Of a DNA stretch of 64,000 nt, positions 26,993 through 35,595 are shown piece by piece. The DNA is from Lewinellaceae bacterium (lineage in GTDB: Bacteria; Bacteroidota; Bacteroidia; Chitinophagales; Saprospiraceae): assembly GCA_020636135.1 (NCBI GenBank), contig JACJYK010000001.1, positions 2,590,501 to 2,654,500 on the forward strand. Direction: 5' to 3'. The notes beneath the pieces are model-generated. The model searched no databases and was not told the origin of the DNA. It saw nothing but the letters and a program-made list of their open reading frames with translations. Made by a program: the position numbers and the translations under genes. Numbering within the stretch: the stretch's first letter is position 1; each line of letters opens with the position of its first letter.

Positions 26993-27786
26993 ATGCTACC
27001 GGGTTGATTTTGATCTTCGGGCTGATGATTGGATTGGTCCTGTTCTGGTACCTATTGTTTAAAAAGCCAAAAGCTCCTGCTATCCGGCCGTTTCCTCCCA
27101 TGTGGAGGGAATTTTTACTGAAAGAGGTGAAATTTTATCAGCAACTTTCTTCCGGGGACAGATTGCAGTTCGAACAACGGATCCAGACCTTTCTTCAAAA
27201 CGTACAGATCACCGGTGTTGGCACTGAAATCAATGATGACGATCGCCTTCTGGTAGCTGCCAGTAGCGTGATTCCGGTTTTTCATTTTCCGAAATGGACC
27301 AGTTATCCCAATCTCGATGAAGTACTGATTTATCCAAACTCCTTTCGCGAGGAGGATTATGGTACGGAAGGTAAAGACCGTGCTGTACTAGGCATGGTAG
27401 GCTGGGGTCCCATGAATCGCAAGATCATTTTTTCCCGCCCATCTTTACACCGAGGGTTTGAACAGGAAGGTCTTACGAACACCGGTATTCATGAGTTTAT
27501 CCATCTAATTGATAAAGCAGACGGGGCCACCGATGGGGTGCCCGAATATTTCCTGCAGAAGCAATACGTGGTGCCCTGGATGCAATTGATCTACCGGGAA
27601 ATTGAAGCCATACACGCAGGAAAATCAGATATTCCGCCCTACGGCGCTACCAATCAAACTGAGTTTTTCGCGGTTGCCGGCACCTATTTTTTCCAGCAGC
27701 CTCACCGTTTCGCTACCGAACACCCGGAACTTTTCCAGATGCTGGAGGGCATCTTCAACCTGTCTTCTGCTGACACTCAAAAATAA
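26989..27786 (+). CDS. MtfA-like (M90) zinc peptidase, membrane-anchored
   Basis: A 265-residue protein with an N-terminal membrane helix (LILIFGLMIGLVLFWYLLF, about 4-22) and a cytoplasmic-type M90 domain. The zinc motif HEFIHLIDKADG gives HExxH, and the downstream TEFFAVAGTYFFQ segment supplies the expected Glu ligand. FPKWTSYPNLDEVLIYP matches the family's conserved region. E. coli MtfA is linked to Mlc and glucose control; here the anchor and partner are unknown. ATGA overlap with uxuA indicates translational coupling, an unusual pairing. Confidence 0.85.
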   Translation: MNATGLILIFGLMIGLVLFWYLLFKKPKAPAIRPFPPMWREFLLKEVKFYQQLSSGDRLQFEQRIQTFLQNVQITGVGTEINDDDRLLVAASSVIPVFHFPKWTSYPNLDEVLIYPNSFREEDYGTEGKDRAVLGMVGWGPMNRKIIFSRPSLHRGFEQEGLTNTGIHEFIHLIDKADGATDGVPEYFLQKQYVVPWMQLIYREIEAIHAGKSDIPPYGATNQTEFFAVAGTYFFQQPHRFATEHPELFQMLEGIFNLSSADTQK

Positions 27787-27822
27787 TTTTCAGGCTGCAG
27801 GATGACCTGGAATTGATTTGTG

Positions 27823-27840
27823 GTCTTTTTCCGAAAAGAC
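27823..27840 (+). other. perfect 7-bp hairpin before small membrane ORF
   Basis: GTCTTTT-TCCG-AAAAGAC is a perfect stem-loop six bases before the ATG of the 40-residue ORF. There is no T run after it. It could affect translation of that ORF or be a weak end signal for the uxuA-mtfA transcript. Confidence 0.4.
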
Positions 27841-27846
27841 TGTAAT

Positions 27847-27969
27847 ATGACCGAATCTACCGAAAACAAAAACAAATTCTTCTACTGGTATTTTATGGGA
27901 ACCGTTACCCTGGGGGTGGCCATGATCATTGTCTATGTTGTCATGAACTGGATGCATCATACCAGCTGA
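27847..27969 (+). CDS. small single-pass membrane protein (40 aa)
   Basis: A short ORF: charged start MTESTENKNKFFYWYF, one hydrophobic helix (GTVTLGVAMIIVYVVM) and a His-containing tail NWMHHTS. Composition and layout fit a genuine small membrane protein of the kind common in Bacteroidota. It lies 60 bases after the MtfA-like gene on the same strand. No family is recognised. Confidence 0.6.
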   Translation: MTESTENKNKFFYWYFMGTVTLGVAMIIVYVVMNWMHHTS

Positions 27970-28084
27970 TCTGAATTAACTCCATTCCCGACTTTCTTAA
28001 TATTGTCCGGAACATCTGATCGCACCAGGTGGGTCTAAAGATGAACTATCAACTGGCATCAGGAACCGTCCGGCAGTTAATCCT

Positions 28085-29530
28085 TTAATGTATTTCAAAG
28101 GAAGGATCAAAATCCGGATTTGGAGTTGCCGGAATCGGGGCACCCGTCTCCTGCCACCAAGCAGTCATCATAGACCTTAAGGTATCCTCGACGGGTAATT
28201 GCCGGGAATCGAGATTGATTTTTTCACCGGGATCTGCTGACAAATCATACAACTCGTATTGTTGGTCTTCCATAAAATAATGCAGCTTCCAGTTGTGGTA
28301 TCTCATCGTAGTGCCAGGCCTGGTCCGGAACAATGGATCCCGGCTCTCGTCATCCCCTACCTTGTACGCCTCCAGATAAACCGGAAAATGCCAATAAAGC
28401 GCACGGTCTGATAATGGCTTATCTTCCAACAGCAATTTGCCCAATGATAATCCATCCGTTTGGGGTATCGGTGCAATCCCTGCCAGATCCAGGATGGTAG
28501 AAAAGAGATCCAGCTGGCTTACCGGGGTGTTGACAACCATTCCCGCCGGAATTTTCCCGGGCCAATAAAAGATTAGTGGCACACGGACACCTCCCTCGTA
28601 ATAGCTTCCTTTACCAGCCCGTAAAGGCCACTGGCGGGAGAGGTAGGAAATTCCTCCGTTGTCGGAAGTGACGATCACAAGCGTGTTAGATCCTGGATCC
28701 AGGCTTTCCAGTATCCGGAGTATGCGCCCGATATTCCAGTCCAACCGGGTGACCATCGCCGCATAATCCGCATTTGATCCCTGACCATCTGATGGCGGCT
28801 TATCCCGGTAGTGCTCCACAAGATCCTCAGGTCCCTGCAGGGGTGTGTGAATGGCAAAATAAGGCAGGTATAGGAAAAAAGGTTTCTGTTTATCACTCCG
28901 GATAAACCGGATCGCTTCATCCGTCAGTCGGTCTGTGAGGTATTCGCCAGTAGGCCCGTCAGACAACGCAGCATTAGCATACGGACTATAGTAGCTTTTA
29001 GGGTGTCCGGCAGATGTACCTCCAATATTAATATCAAAACCCTGACTGCGCGGATCGGCCCCAATGTGCCATTTGCCTATCGAACATGTCTGGTATCCGG
29101 ATTGATGCAATACTTCCGCGATGGTGGTAAAACTGTCATGCAGTACCATGGTATTTGAGGCAGGAATCAATTGCCGCGCCCGACGGTCTCCCCTTTCTGA
29201 CGGGCTGACTGTATAGATTCCATGTCTCGGCGTATTGAGGCCGGTTAACAGGCAAGCCCGGCTGGGTGCACAGTTGGATGCACCGGCATAGGCCTGGGTA
29301 AACCAGGTGCTCCGTTCACTCAACGCATCCAGATTTGGCGTCTCATAATATCCAGACCCCATAAAACCCACATCTTTCCAGCCGAGATCATCCGCCACAA
29401 TCAGGACGATATTTGGTTTATCATTTTTGACTGCCGGATGACAGGAAAAGCCAAGAAATGCCATTCCGCAAAGACAGGGAAGCCAACTCCTGAATGAGGC
29501 AACACAAACCGGATTGAAGAGAAAAAGCAT
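28085..29530 (-). CDS. sulfatase (arylsulfatase family, Cys-type), lipoprotein
   Basis: About 481 residues from ATG 29530, which gives a lipoprotein-like signal ending LGFSC; the longer open frame upstream runs into the divergent gene and is not supported. NIVLIVADDLGWKDVG supplies two metal-binding Asp. The sulfatase signature CAPSRACLLTG has Cys87, to be converted to formylglycine by a separate maturase. IGKWHIG and VTSDNGG hold further active-site and metal residues. It removes sulfate esters from sulfated glycans or small aryl sulfates; the substrate subfamily is not readable here. The maturase gene is not in this window. Divergent from the lectin-OmpA gene, 103 bases away. Confidence 0.9.
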   Translation of the reverse strand: MLFLFNPVCVASFRSWLPCLCGMAFLGFSCHPAVKNDKPNIVLIVADDLGWKDVGFMGSGYYETPNLDALSERSTWFTQAYAGASNCAPSRACLLTGLNTPRHGIYTVSPSERGDRRARQLIPASNTMVLHDSFTTIAEVLHQSGYQTCSIGKWHIGADPRSQGFDINIGGTSAGHPKSYYSPYANAALSDGPTGEYLTDRLTDEAIRFIRSDKQKPFFLYLPYFAIHTPLQGPEDLVEHYRDKPPSDGQGSNADYAAMVTRLDWNIGRILRILESLDPGSNTLVIVTSDNGGISYLSRQWPLRAGKGSYYEGGVRVPLIFYWPGKIPAGMVVNTPVSQLDLFSTILDLAGIAPIPQTDGLSLGKLLLEDKPLSDRALYWHFPVYLEAYKVGDDESRDPLFRTRPGTTMRYHNWKLHYFMEDQQYELYDLSADPGEKINLDSRQLPVEDTLRSMMTAWWQETGAPIPATPNPDFDPSFEIH

Positions 29531-29633
29531 ATAGAAAGTTAACAATATCGGGGTTGATCTGAAGAAAATTCCATTCGAAGTTGCCTCCCGGAAGGATTTC
29601 GAGTAATTTAATCGTATACAGTTCAGAATAATA

Positions 29634-30740
29634 TTGAAATATTTCTCTGGTATAGCAATCATTTGGTTTACTTCCCTGCTTTTGATGCATGGTGGGTCCA
29701 CTTCTGCACAATCGGCCAGGCTGAATGTGAGTGACTTCGTATTATCCGGGGATACCCGCCAAATTGGGGACCGGTGCTTCCGGCTTACGGAAGCCGTAGA
29801 CTGGGCTTCGGGCTCAATCTGGTACAAAGCGCCCATCCGCCTGGATGCCTCCTTCGAGATGCAGCTCCAATTGATGCTGGGCTGTGATGACCGCACCGGA
29901 GCGGACGGGATGGTATTTGTTTTCTCTCCCTATGCTAAAGTCACCGGTCACGCGGGAGAAGGCATGGGTTTCTCCGGTTTGTATCCATCCCTGGGCATTG
30001 AAATCGACACCTGGGAAAATGAACATCTTTCAGACCCTCCCCAGGACCATGTGGCAATTCTTCAACATGGGTATGTGGATCATCTGTTTAACCTGGAGGG
30101 GCCGGTGATCATCAGGAATGTGGAAGACTGCCAGCTCCATGACTTTACCATCCGATGGGATGAGCCCGGTAAAACTTTGAGCCTGCAGCTGGATGGTGAA
30201 ATGGTGATCTCTTATCATGGTAATCTTGTAAAGGAACTTTTTGCAGGCAATCCGGTGGTCTACTGGGGCGTTACCGCCGCCACCGGGAAATTCAACAACC
30301 GGCAGGAGATCTGTTTCGAAAAACTGGAATTCAGTTCTCCCGCGCCGTTAGCGGTTTATACCCCTGCAGAAGCCAGGGCATTGCTCGGAGGCAAATTGTC
30401 CACCCTCGCACATGTCAGTTATCAAAGCGGCAGCACCAGACTATTGCCTGAGTCAGAACAGGAATTGTATAAACTCCTGCAATTGCTGCAGGCAAACCCT
30501 GCGCACAAGATCATCATTCAGGGTCATACGGATAACCAGGGCTCCGCCCAGGTAAACCAACAGTTATCGGAAAAGCGTGCTCAGGCTATTGCCAATTTTT
30601 TGATATCCCATGGGATAAAACCAGACCGTATCCAGGTCCAGGGGTTAGGCGAAGATTTCCCGGAACAATCCAATGAAACCCCGGCAGGGCGCCTCAGGAA
30701 CCGGCGTATCATGGTCCAGCTCTACAAGCCACGGGCATAA
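29634..30740 (+). CDS. L-type lectin-like / OmpA fusion protein
   Basis: A 368-residue protein. TTG at 29634 is the only start that gives a full signal peptide (KYFSGIAIIWFTSLLL, cut near STSAQ); the first in-frame ATG would fall inside it. Residues ~27-235 look like a bacterial L-type lectin domain (GADGMVFVFSP, SLGIEIDTWENEH, FTIRWDEPGKTLSLQLDGE). Residues ~255-365 are an OmpA C-terminal domain (IIIQGHTDNQGSAQVNQQLS, RAQAIANFLISHGI, NRRIMVQL) that binds peptidoglycan. It would anchor a sugar-binding face to the cell wall. Divergent from the sulfatase, which could share the glycan target. Confidence 0.85.
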   Translation: MKYFSGIAIIWFTSLLLMHGGSTSAQSARLNVSDFVLSGDTRQIGDRCFRLTEAVDWASGSIWYKAPIRLDASFEMQLQLMLGCDDRTGADGMVFVFSPYAKVTGHAGEGMGFSGLYPSLGIEIDTWENEHLSDPPQDHVAILQHGYVDHLFNLEGPVIIRNVEDCQLHDFTIRWDEPGKTLSLQLDGEMVISYHGNLVKELFAGNPVVYWGVTAATGKFNNRQEICFEKLEFSSPAPLAVYTPAEARALLGGKLSTLAHVSYQSGSTRLLPESEQELYKLLQLLQANPAHKIIIQGHTDNQGSAQVNQQLSEKRAQAIANFLISHGIKPDRIQVQGLGEDFPEQSNETPAGRLRNRRIMVQLYKPRA

Positions 30741-30747
30741 ACAAGAT

Positions 30748-30774
30748 GAAGTCAATACAGATGTATTAATCTTC
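30748..30774. terminator. palindrome between convergent genes, weak terminator candidate
   Basis: GAAG-tc-AATACA-ga-TGTATT-aat-CTTC forms a nested inverted repeat in the 65-base gap between two convergent stops. It is AT-rich and lacks a T run, so it is a weak terminator at best. Confidence 0.3.
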
Positions 30775-30805
30775 GTGTGGCATTGAATGGCCTGAAATCA
30801 GCTCT

Positions 30806-32176
30806 CTATTTCATCCAGACTGTCTTCACATTCACAAACTCCATGATGCCGTGGTGTGAAAGCTCGCGGCCGAAACCGCTGAGGTTGATGCCTCCGAAGG
30901 GAAGCCGGGGATCTGATTTCACCAATCCGTTTACAAAGCAGCTGCCGGCCTGCACTTCGTACTGGGCAATGCGTTTTGCCTTTTCCTGGTCCCTGGAAAA
31001 AACTGCCGCTCCCAGGCCAAAAACGGAATCGTTGGCCAGTGCGATAGCATGTTCTTCACTTTCCGCCCGGATCAGGGGTGCAACCGGCCCAAACAATTCT
31101 TCCTCAAAAGCGGGCATATCCGGTGTGACATTCCCCAGGACCGTAGGAGGATAAAACGCACCCTCGCCGATCGGGATCCTGCCACCCAGCAGAATTTTGG
31201 CCCCCATTGCGACCGATCGAACAACCTGATCGTGCAGATCATCCCTGAGATCAAGACGGGCTAAAGGGCCTATACCGGTATCTGGGCTGGAAGGATCACC
31301 CATACCGATCGCTTGCATTGCCTGGACAAATTGTTTGGCAAATGCATCATACACTTCGGGGACGATAATAAACCTTTTGGCTGCTATGCAGGACTGACCG
31401 GCATTGATCAATCGGCTCTGAACACAGGTCTTTACAGCCAGGTCGATGTCTGCATCGGCTAAAATGAGGTATGGGTCGCTACCGCCCAGTTCTAGTACGC
31501 ACTTCTTTAGCTGTTTACCCGCCTCGGCAGCTACCGAACGACCCGCGCCATCACTACCGGTAAGTGTTATCGCTTTGACTCTGGGATGGGCGATCACATC
31601 CCGCACTTTGGAAGAAGGAATCAGTAATGTGATAAATGCATCCTCAGGGAATCCGGCTTGCCGGAAGAGGTCCTGGATAGCCAACGCACATCCGCTCACA
31701 TTGCTGGCATGTTTCAACAACGCTGTATTGCCTGCCATCAGCGCCGGAGCAGCAAAACGGAAGACCTGCCAAAATGGAAAATTCCAGGGCATGACAGCCA
31801 GTATCACTCCTAATGGTTCGCAAGCCACGTAGCTGAGCGAAGCATCGGTATCAATCACTTCGTTCTGCAGGAAAAATTCGGCATGATCGGCATAATAGGT
31901 GCAAGCCCAGGCACACTTATCCACTTCAGCAAGAGCCTCTGCCGTCTTCTTTCCCATTTCGAGTGTCATCAAAAGACCTAATTTTTCCCGGTTGGTGTGC
32001 AGCAAGTCAGCCAATACTTTCAATTTGGCTGCTCGCTCTGCAAAGGGAGTCCGCCGGTACCCCTCCCAGCAGCGGTGTGAACGCTCGATACAGTCTTCTA
32101 CATTCGGAGTTTCCGGATAAGTGTGTATCAGGGCACCGCTGGCCGGATTTATGGATTCGAACATGTTTCTGAACAT
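30806..32176 (-). CDS. NAD(P)-dependent aldehyde dehydrogenase (succinate-semialdehyde type)
   Basis: About 456 residues, the length of the short SSADH-like group. PWNFPFWQVFRFAAPALMAGN is the cofactor-binding stretch, LELGGSDP carries the general base Glu, and GQSCIAAKRF the catalytic Cys (about residue 263). FGPVAPL and LPFGGINLSGFGREL close the family pattern. It oxidises succinate semialdehyde or similar aldehydes to acids. Start at 32176 or 32164 (MFESINPASG) is chosen by homology; the longer frame includes the terminator-like hairpin at 32268. Convergent with the lectin-OmpA gene. Confidence 0.9.
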   Translation of the reverse strand: MFRNMFESINPASGALIHTYPETPNVEDCIERSHRCWEGYRRTPFAERAAKLKVLADLLHTNREKLGLLMTLEMGKKTAEALAEVDKCAWACTYYADHAEFFLQNEVIDTDASLSYVACEPLGVILAVMPWNFPFWQVFRFAAPALMAGNTALLKHASNVSGCALAIQDLFRQAGFPEDAFITLLIPSSKVRDVIAHPRVKAITLTGSDGAGRSVAAEAGKQLKKCVLELGGSDPYLILADADIDLAVKTCVQSRLINAGQSCIAAKRFIIVPEVYDAFAKQFVQAMQAIGMGDPSSPDTGIGPLARLDLRDDLHDQVVRSVAMGAKILLGGRIPIGEGAFYPPTVLGNVTPDMPAFEEELFGPVAPLIRAESEEHAIALANDSVFGLGAAVFSRDQEKAKRIAQYEVQAGSCFVNGLVKSDPRLPFGGINLSGFGRELSHHGIMEFVNVKTVWMK

Positions 32177-32267
32177 TTTTTGCTGATCTGCAAGGTAATG
32201 CATTGAAAAGGAATTAGCCAGAAGATAACCCAACGGATCGGCAAAGGCCTGGTCATTAAAGCAAGAA

Positions 32268-32291
32268 CTCCGCCCGCTGCCGGACGGAGTC
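32268..32291 (-). terminator. probable intrinsic terminator after ECF sigma gene
   Basis: On the minus strand, ACTCCGTCCG-GCAG-CGGGCGGAGT forms a 10-bp stem with one G-T pair, followed by a T-rich TCTTGCTTT. It lies between the sigma factor's stop and the aldehyde dehydrogenase start, so the two are probably separately transcribed. Confidence 0.55.
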
Positions 32292-32329
32292 AAATACTTA
32301 ATTTATGCTGAAACTGAGAAGTGTCGTTG

Positions 32330-32899
32330 TCAATTGTAGAGCGCTGCAAAACTGCAGGTTTCTTCCAGCTTATGCCGGGCCCTGGCCAGGCGCATCTTGA
32401 CGGCAGAGATGGTCAGATTGGTTGAAGTGCTGATCTCCTTCAGAGATTTGGACTCAAGGTATTTCATCCGGAAGATGTCGCGCATATTCAGAGGCAACCG
32501 GGTGGCTGCATCCAGGAGTTGCGCATAGTGCATTTCATGGTCCTGAAGCTGTATTTGTTCATCCTCTTCCTCTGCACGGATCCCGCAAACGAGAGGAGCC
32601 ACATCATCCAGTTTCACACAGGCACTGGTTTTCAGGTGGTCCATACATTCGTTCTTCACGGACCGGAATATCCAGAACTGGAAGAATTGCTCTTCCCGTA
32701 ACTGACCGATCTTATCCAATGCATTAATAAATACATCCTGAGCAATGTCAAAGGCAGCTTCCTTGTCGGAGGTCAGCTTCAGGCAGTATTGAAAAAGGCG
32801 TGGAAAGTAACGGCTGTAGAGTTGTGAAATGGCAGCATTGTTCTGGTCCAGCTTAATCTGGCGTACTAAATCGGCGTCGGTAGAAAGTGATGCTTGCAT
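32330..32899 (-). CDS. ECF-type RNA polymerase sigma factor
   Basis: A 189-residue protein from ATG 32899 (a TTG seven codons earlier is also open). Sigma-70 region 2 is seen in ISQLYSRYFPRLFQYCLKLT and AFDIAQDVFINAL, and region 4 in MRDIFRMKYLESKSLKEIS and SAVKMRLARARHKLEE. This is the Bacteroidota ECF layout. No FecR-type anti-sigma gene or TonB receptor is next to it, so its trigger is not evident. It lies 127 bases downstream of the response regulator on the same strand, suggesting a link with that two-component system. Confidence 0.88.
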   Translation of the reverse strand: MQASLSTDADLVRQIKLDQNNAAISQLYSRYFPRLFQYCLKLTSDKEAAFDIAQDVFINALDKIGQLREEQFFQFWIFRSVKNECMDHLKTSACVKLDDVAPLVCGIRAEEEDEQIQLQDHEMHYAQLLDAATRLPLNMRDIFRMKYLESKSLKEISTSTNLTISAVKMRLARARHKLEETCSFAALYN

Positions 32900-32992
32900 C
32901 GGTGTGTTTGTTTCAAACAAATGTAGACTGTATTGACCTCCCCGATACGAGGGTTTCAGCGTAATTTGAAGCAGGCGATTTACGTATTTTTC

Positions 32993-33011
32993 TCTACGAG
33001 ATTTTCGTAGA
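32993..33011. promoter_or_regulatory. 7-bp inverted repeat between response regulator and ECF sigma genes
   Basis: TCTACGA-GATTT-TCGTAGA is a perfect palindrome 94 bases before the sigma start. It has no T run and suits an operator for a dimeric NarL-type regulator such as the one encoded next to it; this is inference. Confidence 0.35.
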
Positions 33012-33025
33012 TCGCGGGTGAAGCA

Positions 33026-33676
33026 TCAATGACCGGGATCGATAAGCTTATTTTTCAACGCGTAGCGAACCAGCCCTGCCGTATTCTTTACACCCAGTTT
33101 TTCCAGGATATTGGTGCGATGCGTATCGACGGTACGGATGCTGATGAAAAGCTTGTCGGCTATTTCCTGATTTGAATATTCTTCTGCAATCAGCTGGAGG
33201 ACTTCAATCTCCCGTTTGGTCAGCGGTATACGCTCCGGTTCATTTTGTTTTTTACCCCGGATCAGCTGATGCAGGATGGTCTGTGACACATGCTGGGAAT
33301 AATAGGTATCACCTCTGGCCACCGTTCGGATAGCCTGTAACAATTCGGTAGCACCGGCTTCTTTCAATAGGTATCCGGAAGCTCCTGCCTCCAGCATTTT
33401 CAGGATATAGGTCGATTCATCGTGCATGGACAACACGAGTACCGGCAATGCGGGATAGTGTTCCTTGATCCATTTACAGACGGCTTCGCCAGGCATGCCA
33501 GGCATATGGATATCAAGTATGACCAGATCACAGCCAGGCAAATTCTCGCACTGGTCGATAACTTCTTTTCCAGAAGAAGCCTGACCTACAACCTGAATGT
33601 CTTGTTCCTGACCCAACAGAGAGACCAGTCCGTCACGAAAAATTTTATGATCGTCAGCTATCAGTATCCTGATCAT
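33026..33676 (-). CDS. NarL/FixJ-family response regulator
   Basis: A 216-residue protein. Receiver domain 1-120 with phospho-acceptor Asp55 in LVILDIHMPG, the acidic DD near residue 8, and Lys in the YLLKEAG turn. The LuxR-type HTH spans about 145-210 (LTKREIEVLQLIAEEYSNQ, ISIRTVDTHRTNI). It binds DNA when phosphorylated. Its start overlaps the kinase stop by 4 bases, so the pair is coupled. Targets are unknown; the palindrome just downstream is one candidate. Confidence 0.92.
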   Translation of the reverse strand: MIRILIADDHKIFRDGLVSLLGQEQDIQVVGQASSGKEVIDQCENLPGCDLVILDIHMPGMPGEAVCKWIKEHYPALPVLVLSMHDESTYILKMLEAGASGYLLKEAGATELLQAIRTVARGDTYYSQHVSQTILHQLIRGKKQNEPERIPLTKREIEVLQLIAEEYSNQEIADKLFISIRTVDTHRTNILEKLGVKNTAGLVRYALKNKLIDPGH

Positions 33677-34638
33677 ATCACCGGTATTTCCACCAACGCC
33701 AATACCCCTTTGCCGGGTTGAGATTCCAGGACAAAAGTCCCTTCCAGAGAGCGGGTCCGATTGCGAACATTGCGGAGGCCAATTCCGCTGTCGGCGGGGT
33801 CCAGATTTCCCATACCTATGCCATCATCCTCTACGCTGAGTGTCAGGTTAGCACCATCGAAAGATAACTGGACATGAATATGACTGGCCTGAGCGTGTTT
33901 CAGTGCATTATGTAAAAGTTCCTGGGCAATGCGATAGATGCCAAGTTCTTTGCCCTGTTCCAGGCGAGACACCGATTTCGGGGCATAATAGGTGATCTCG
34001 AGGCCGGGTTGTTCCATCCGCTCGCACAGGCTTTTCAGGGCCGGGGATAATCCGAAATCAAGCAGTGACCCCGGTATCAGTGCATGGGATACAGCCCGGA
34101 TCTCCCGGGAAGCCGTATGGATGAGCTCTTTGAGTTCACCGGCTACATCTGGTTCACCCGGCGCAGCGGGAGATATACTCTGATCCACTTTCAGTTGGAT
34201 GGCGGACATCAGCGGACCTACACCGTCATGCAGTTCCCTGGCCAGGCGCATACGCTCCAGTTCCTGCCCTTCCACCATTGCTTCGAGGTTCTTATGTTCC
34301 AATTGCTTCAATTCGGTTACATCTGAGGTGATAACCAGTATACCTCCCATCAAAGGCTTTCCCCAGATGTTCAGGTATTTGCCTGCCTCTGTTCGGGAAG
34401 CGAAGATGCGAAAGGGTTTAAAATTGTTGGAGGATTGTTTGTGGATGACTTTGAAGAGACCTTCGATGGCGTAAAAAAGTTGATGGTACGAACGTTTTTC
34501 AATGGGTTGCTGCGGGTCGAGCTGCAAATGCATGAAAGCATGCTGATTGTGCCAGAGTTCCTGCTTATTCTCGTCAAGTAATACCAGTCCAAAGGGTAAC
34601 TGACGTACGATATGTTCATTTAACAATGTGCTATCCAA
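33673..34638 (-). CDS. NarL-type sensor histidine kinase with N-terminal PAS domain
   Basis: A 321-residue soluble kinase with no membrane segment. Residues 1-110 form a PAS-like sensor (PFGLVLLDENKQELW, GGILVITSDVTELK). The HisKA_3 dimerisation domain holds the phospho-acceptor His137 in RLARELHDGVGPLMSAI. The ATPase domain shows the N-box (ELLHNALKHAQ), DDGIGMG and GIGLRNVRNR. A TTG at 34638 is the only start that keeps the PAS domain, since a TGA stands three codons upstream. It pairs with the response regulator (4-base overlap). Confidence 0.9.
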   Translation of the reverse strand: MDSTLLNEHIVRQLPFGLVLLDENKQELWHNQHAFMHLQLDPQQPIEKRSYHQLFYAIEGLFKVIHKQSSNNFKPFRIFASRTEAGKYLNIWGKPLMGGILVITSDVTELKQLEHKNLEAMVEGQELERMRLARELHDGVGPLMSAIQLKVDQSISPAAPGEPDVAGELKELIHTASREIRAVSHALIPGSLLDFGLSPALKSLCERMEQPGLEITYYAPKSVSRLEQGKELGIYRIAQELLHNALKHAQASHIHVQLSFDGANLTLSVEDDGIGMGNLDPADSGIGLRNVRNRTRSLEGTFVLESQPGKGVLALVEIPVI

Positions 34639-34647
34639 AGACGATCA

Positions 34648-34899
34648 TCAGTTTGATTCTTCAATCCAATATCCCTTTTCTCCGGACATTAAACAAAAAC
34701 CATAACACAGGTAGTCCGCTTCTTCGCTCAATTTATGCTTTTGATAAAATTCGATCCGCACATTTTCGATCGACACGGTTTTCTGCAAATCCGGAATATG
34801 GATCATTCCCTGCAATGGGACCATCCTAAGCGTGTATCCCCGCTTTTTCAGATCTTCGATCAATTTTTCCCGCAGTCCGGCAATTTCCATAACGCGCAT
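34648..34899 (-). CDS. hypothetical protein, 83 aa
   Basis: A small soluble protein with mixed alpha/beta character (GLREKLIEDLKKRGYTLRM, VRIEFYQKHKLSEEADYLCYGF). No family is recognised. It ends 9 bases before the kinase start on the same strand, so its translation is probably coupled to that of the kinase. A role with the two-component system is possible. Confidence 0.55.
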   Translation of the reverse strand: MRVMEIAGLREKLIEDLKKRGYTLRMVPLQGMIHIPDLQKTVSIENVRIEFYQKHKLSEEADYLCYGFCLMSGEKGYWIEESN

Positions 34900-34944
34900 G
34901 AATCGTTTCTGGAAGAGACTGAATAAGCCGAACTGGTCACCGGA

Positions 34945-35445
34945 TTAATTCCAGTGAGGATTCAGAACTTTCAAAAAGGTCAATCCGTAAAGTTCAAATT
35001 CACCTTCATATTTCTGTCGATAGGTATCCTGCAGGTTTTGCCGTTGTTCTTCATCCATCAGGATGAGTTCTTCCGGATCGATGGCATTTTCCATGTCCCG
35101 TTCTGCCAAACGGTCACACAATTCCTCCCAGAATGCATCATCCTGAAAGTTTGCCAGAAACTCAAATGCCTCAGCCTGTAGATCTTCAGCAAGAGTCAAA
35201 TTGCCATCCGTGGAGGTGCTGCTAACAAAATCCAGGCCTTCCCGCCAGGCAGCTTTCATAAACAGGTGAAGCAATTTTTCCAGTGCAACCGCTTCTTCCT
35301 GATCCAGCGTCTCCCCGTTCTCATGAATCCACTTGGCCCAAAACAATGTCTTCAACAATATTCGGTATTGGGCTTGCGACATCTTAGCCATATTCTCTGC
35401 GTTTAGTTTTTCCAATTGATTCCCTTCGGCATCAGGTGCTTTCAC
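34945..35445 (-). CDS. hypothetical helical protein, 166 aa
   Basis: Acidic and strongly helical (LEKLNAENMAKMSQAQYRILLKTL, AFWEELCDRLAERDMENAIDPEELILMDEEQRQNL is one continuous helical stretch in two parts). There are no signal peptide or membrane segments. The open frame begins with GTG at 35445 after AGGGG; ATG at 35391 is the alternative start. No family is recognised. It lies 45 bases upstream of the 83-residue gene and may belong to the same transcript as the two-component genes. Confidence 0.6.
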   Translation of the reverse strand: MKAPDAEGNQLEKLNAENMAKMSQAQYRILLKTLFWAKWIHENGETLDQEEAVALEKLLHLFMKAAWREGLDFVSSTSTDGNLTLAEDLQAEAFEFLANFQDDAFWEELCDRLAERDMENAIDPEELILMDEEQRQNLQDTYRQKYEGEFELYGLTFLKVLNPHWN

Positions 35446-35595
35446 CCCTGCCTATAACCAGCTAGCTGAACCTGTGAGTAAGTTATATTTTTACATTAAT
35501 AATTCATATATATATCGAAAAAAATAATCTCTTTTTTAAAACGCCTGCTTTAGGCTGCCTCACTGCTGTAAGAATCGTCCAAGACCAATATTGCG

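Noticed and set aside
29531..29896. N-terminal extension of the sulfatase frame
   Set aside because: It would overlap the divergent lectin-OmpA gene and place the lipoprotein signal 120 residues inside the protein; the ATG at 29530 is better.
35543..35555. GCCT/AGGC hairpin as a terminator for the DUF3052 gene
   Set aside because: Stem is only 4 bp and the T tract is interrupted, so it would be very weak.
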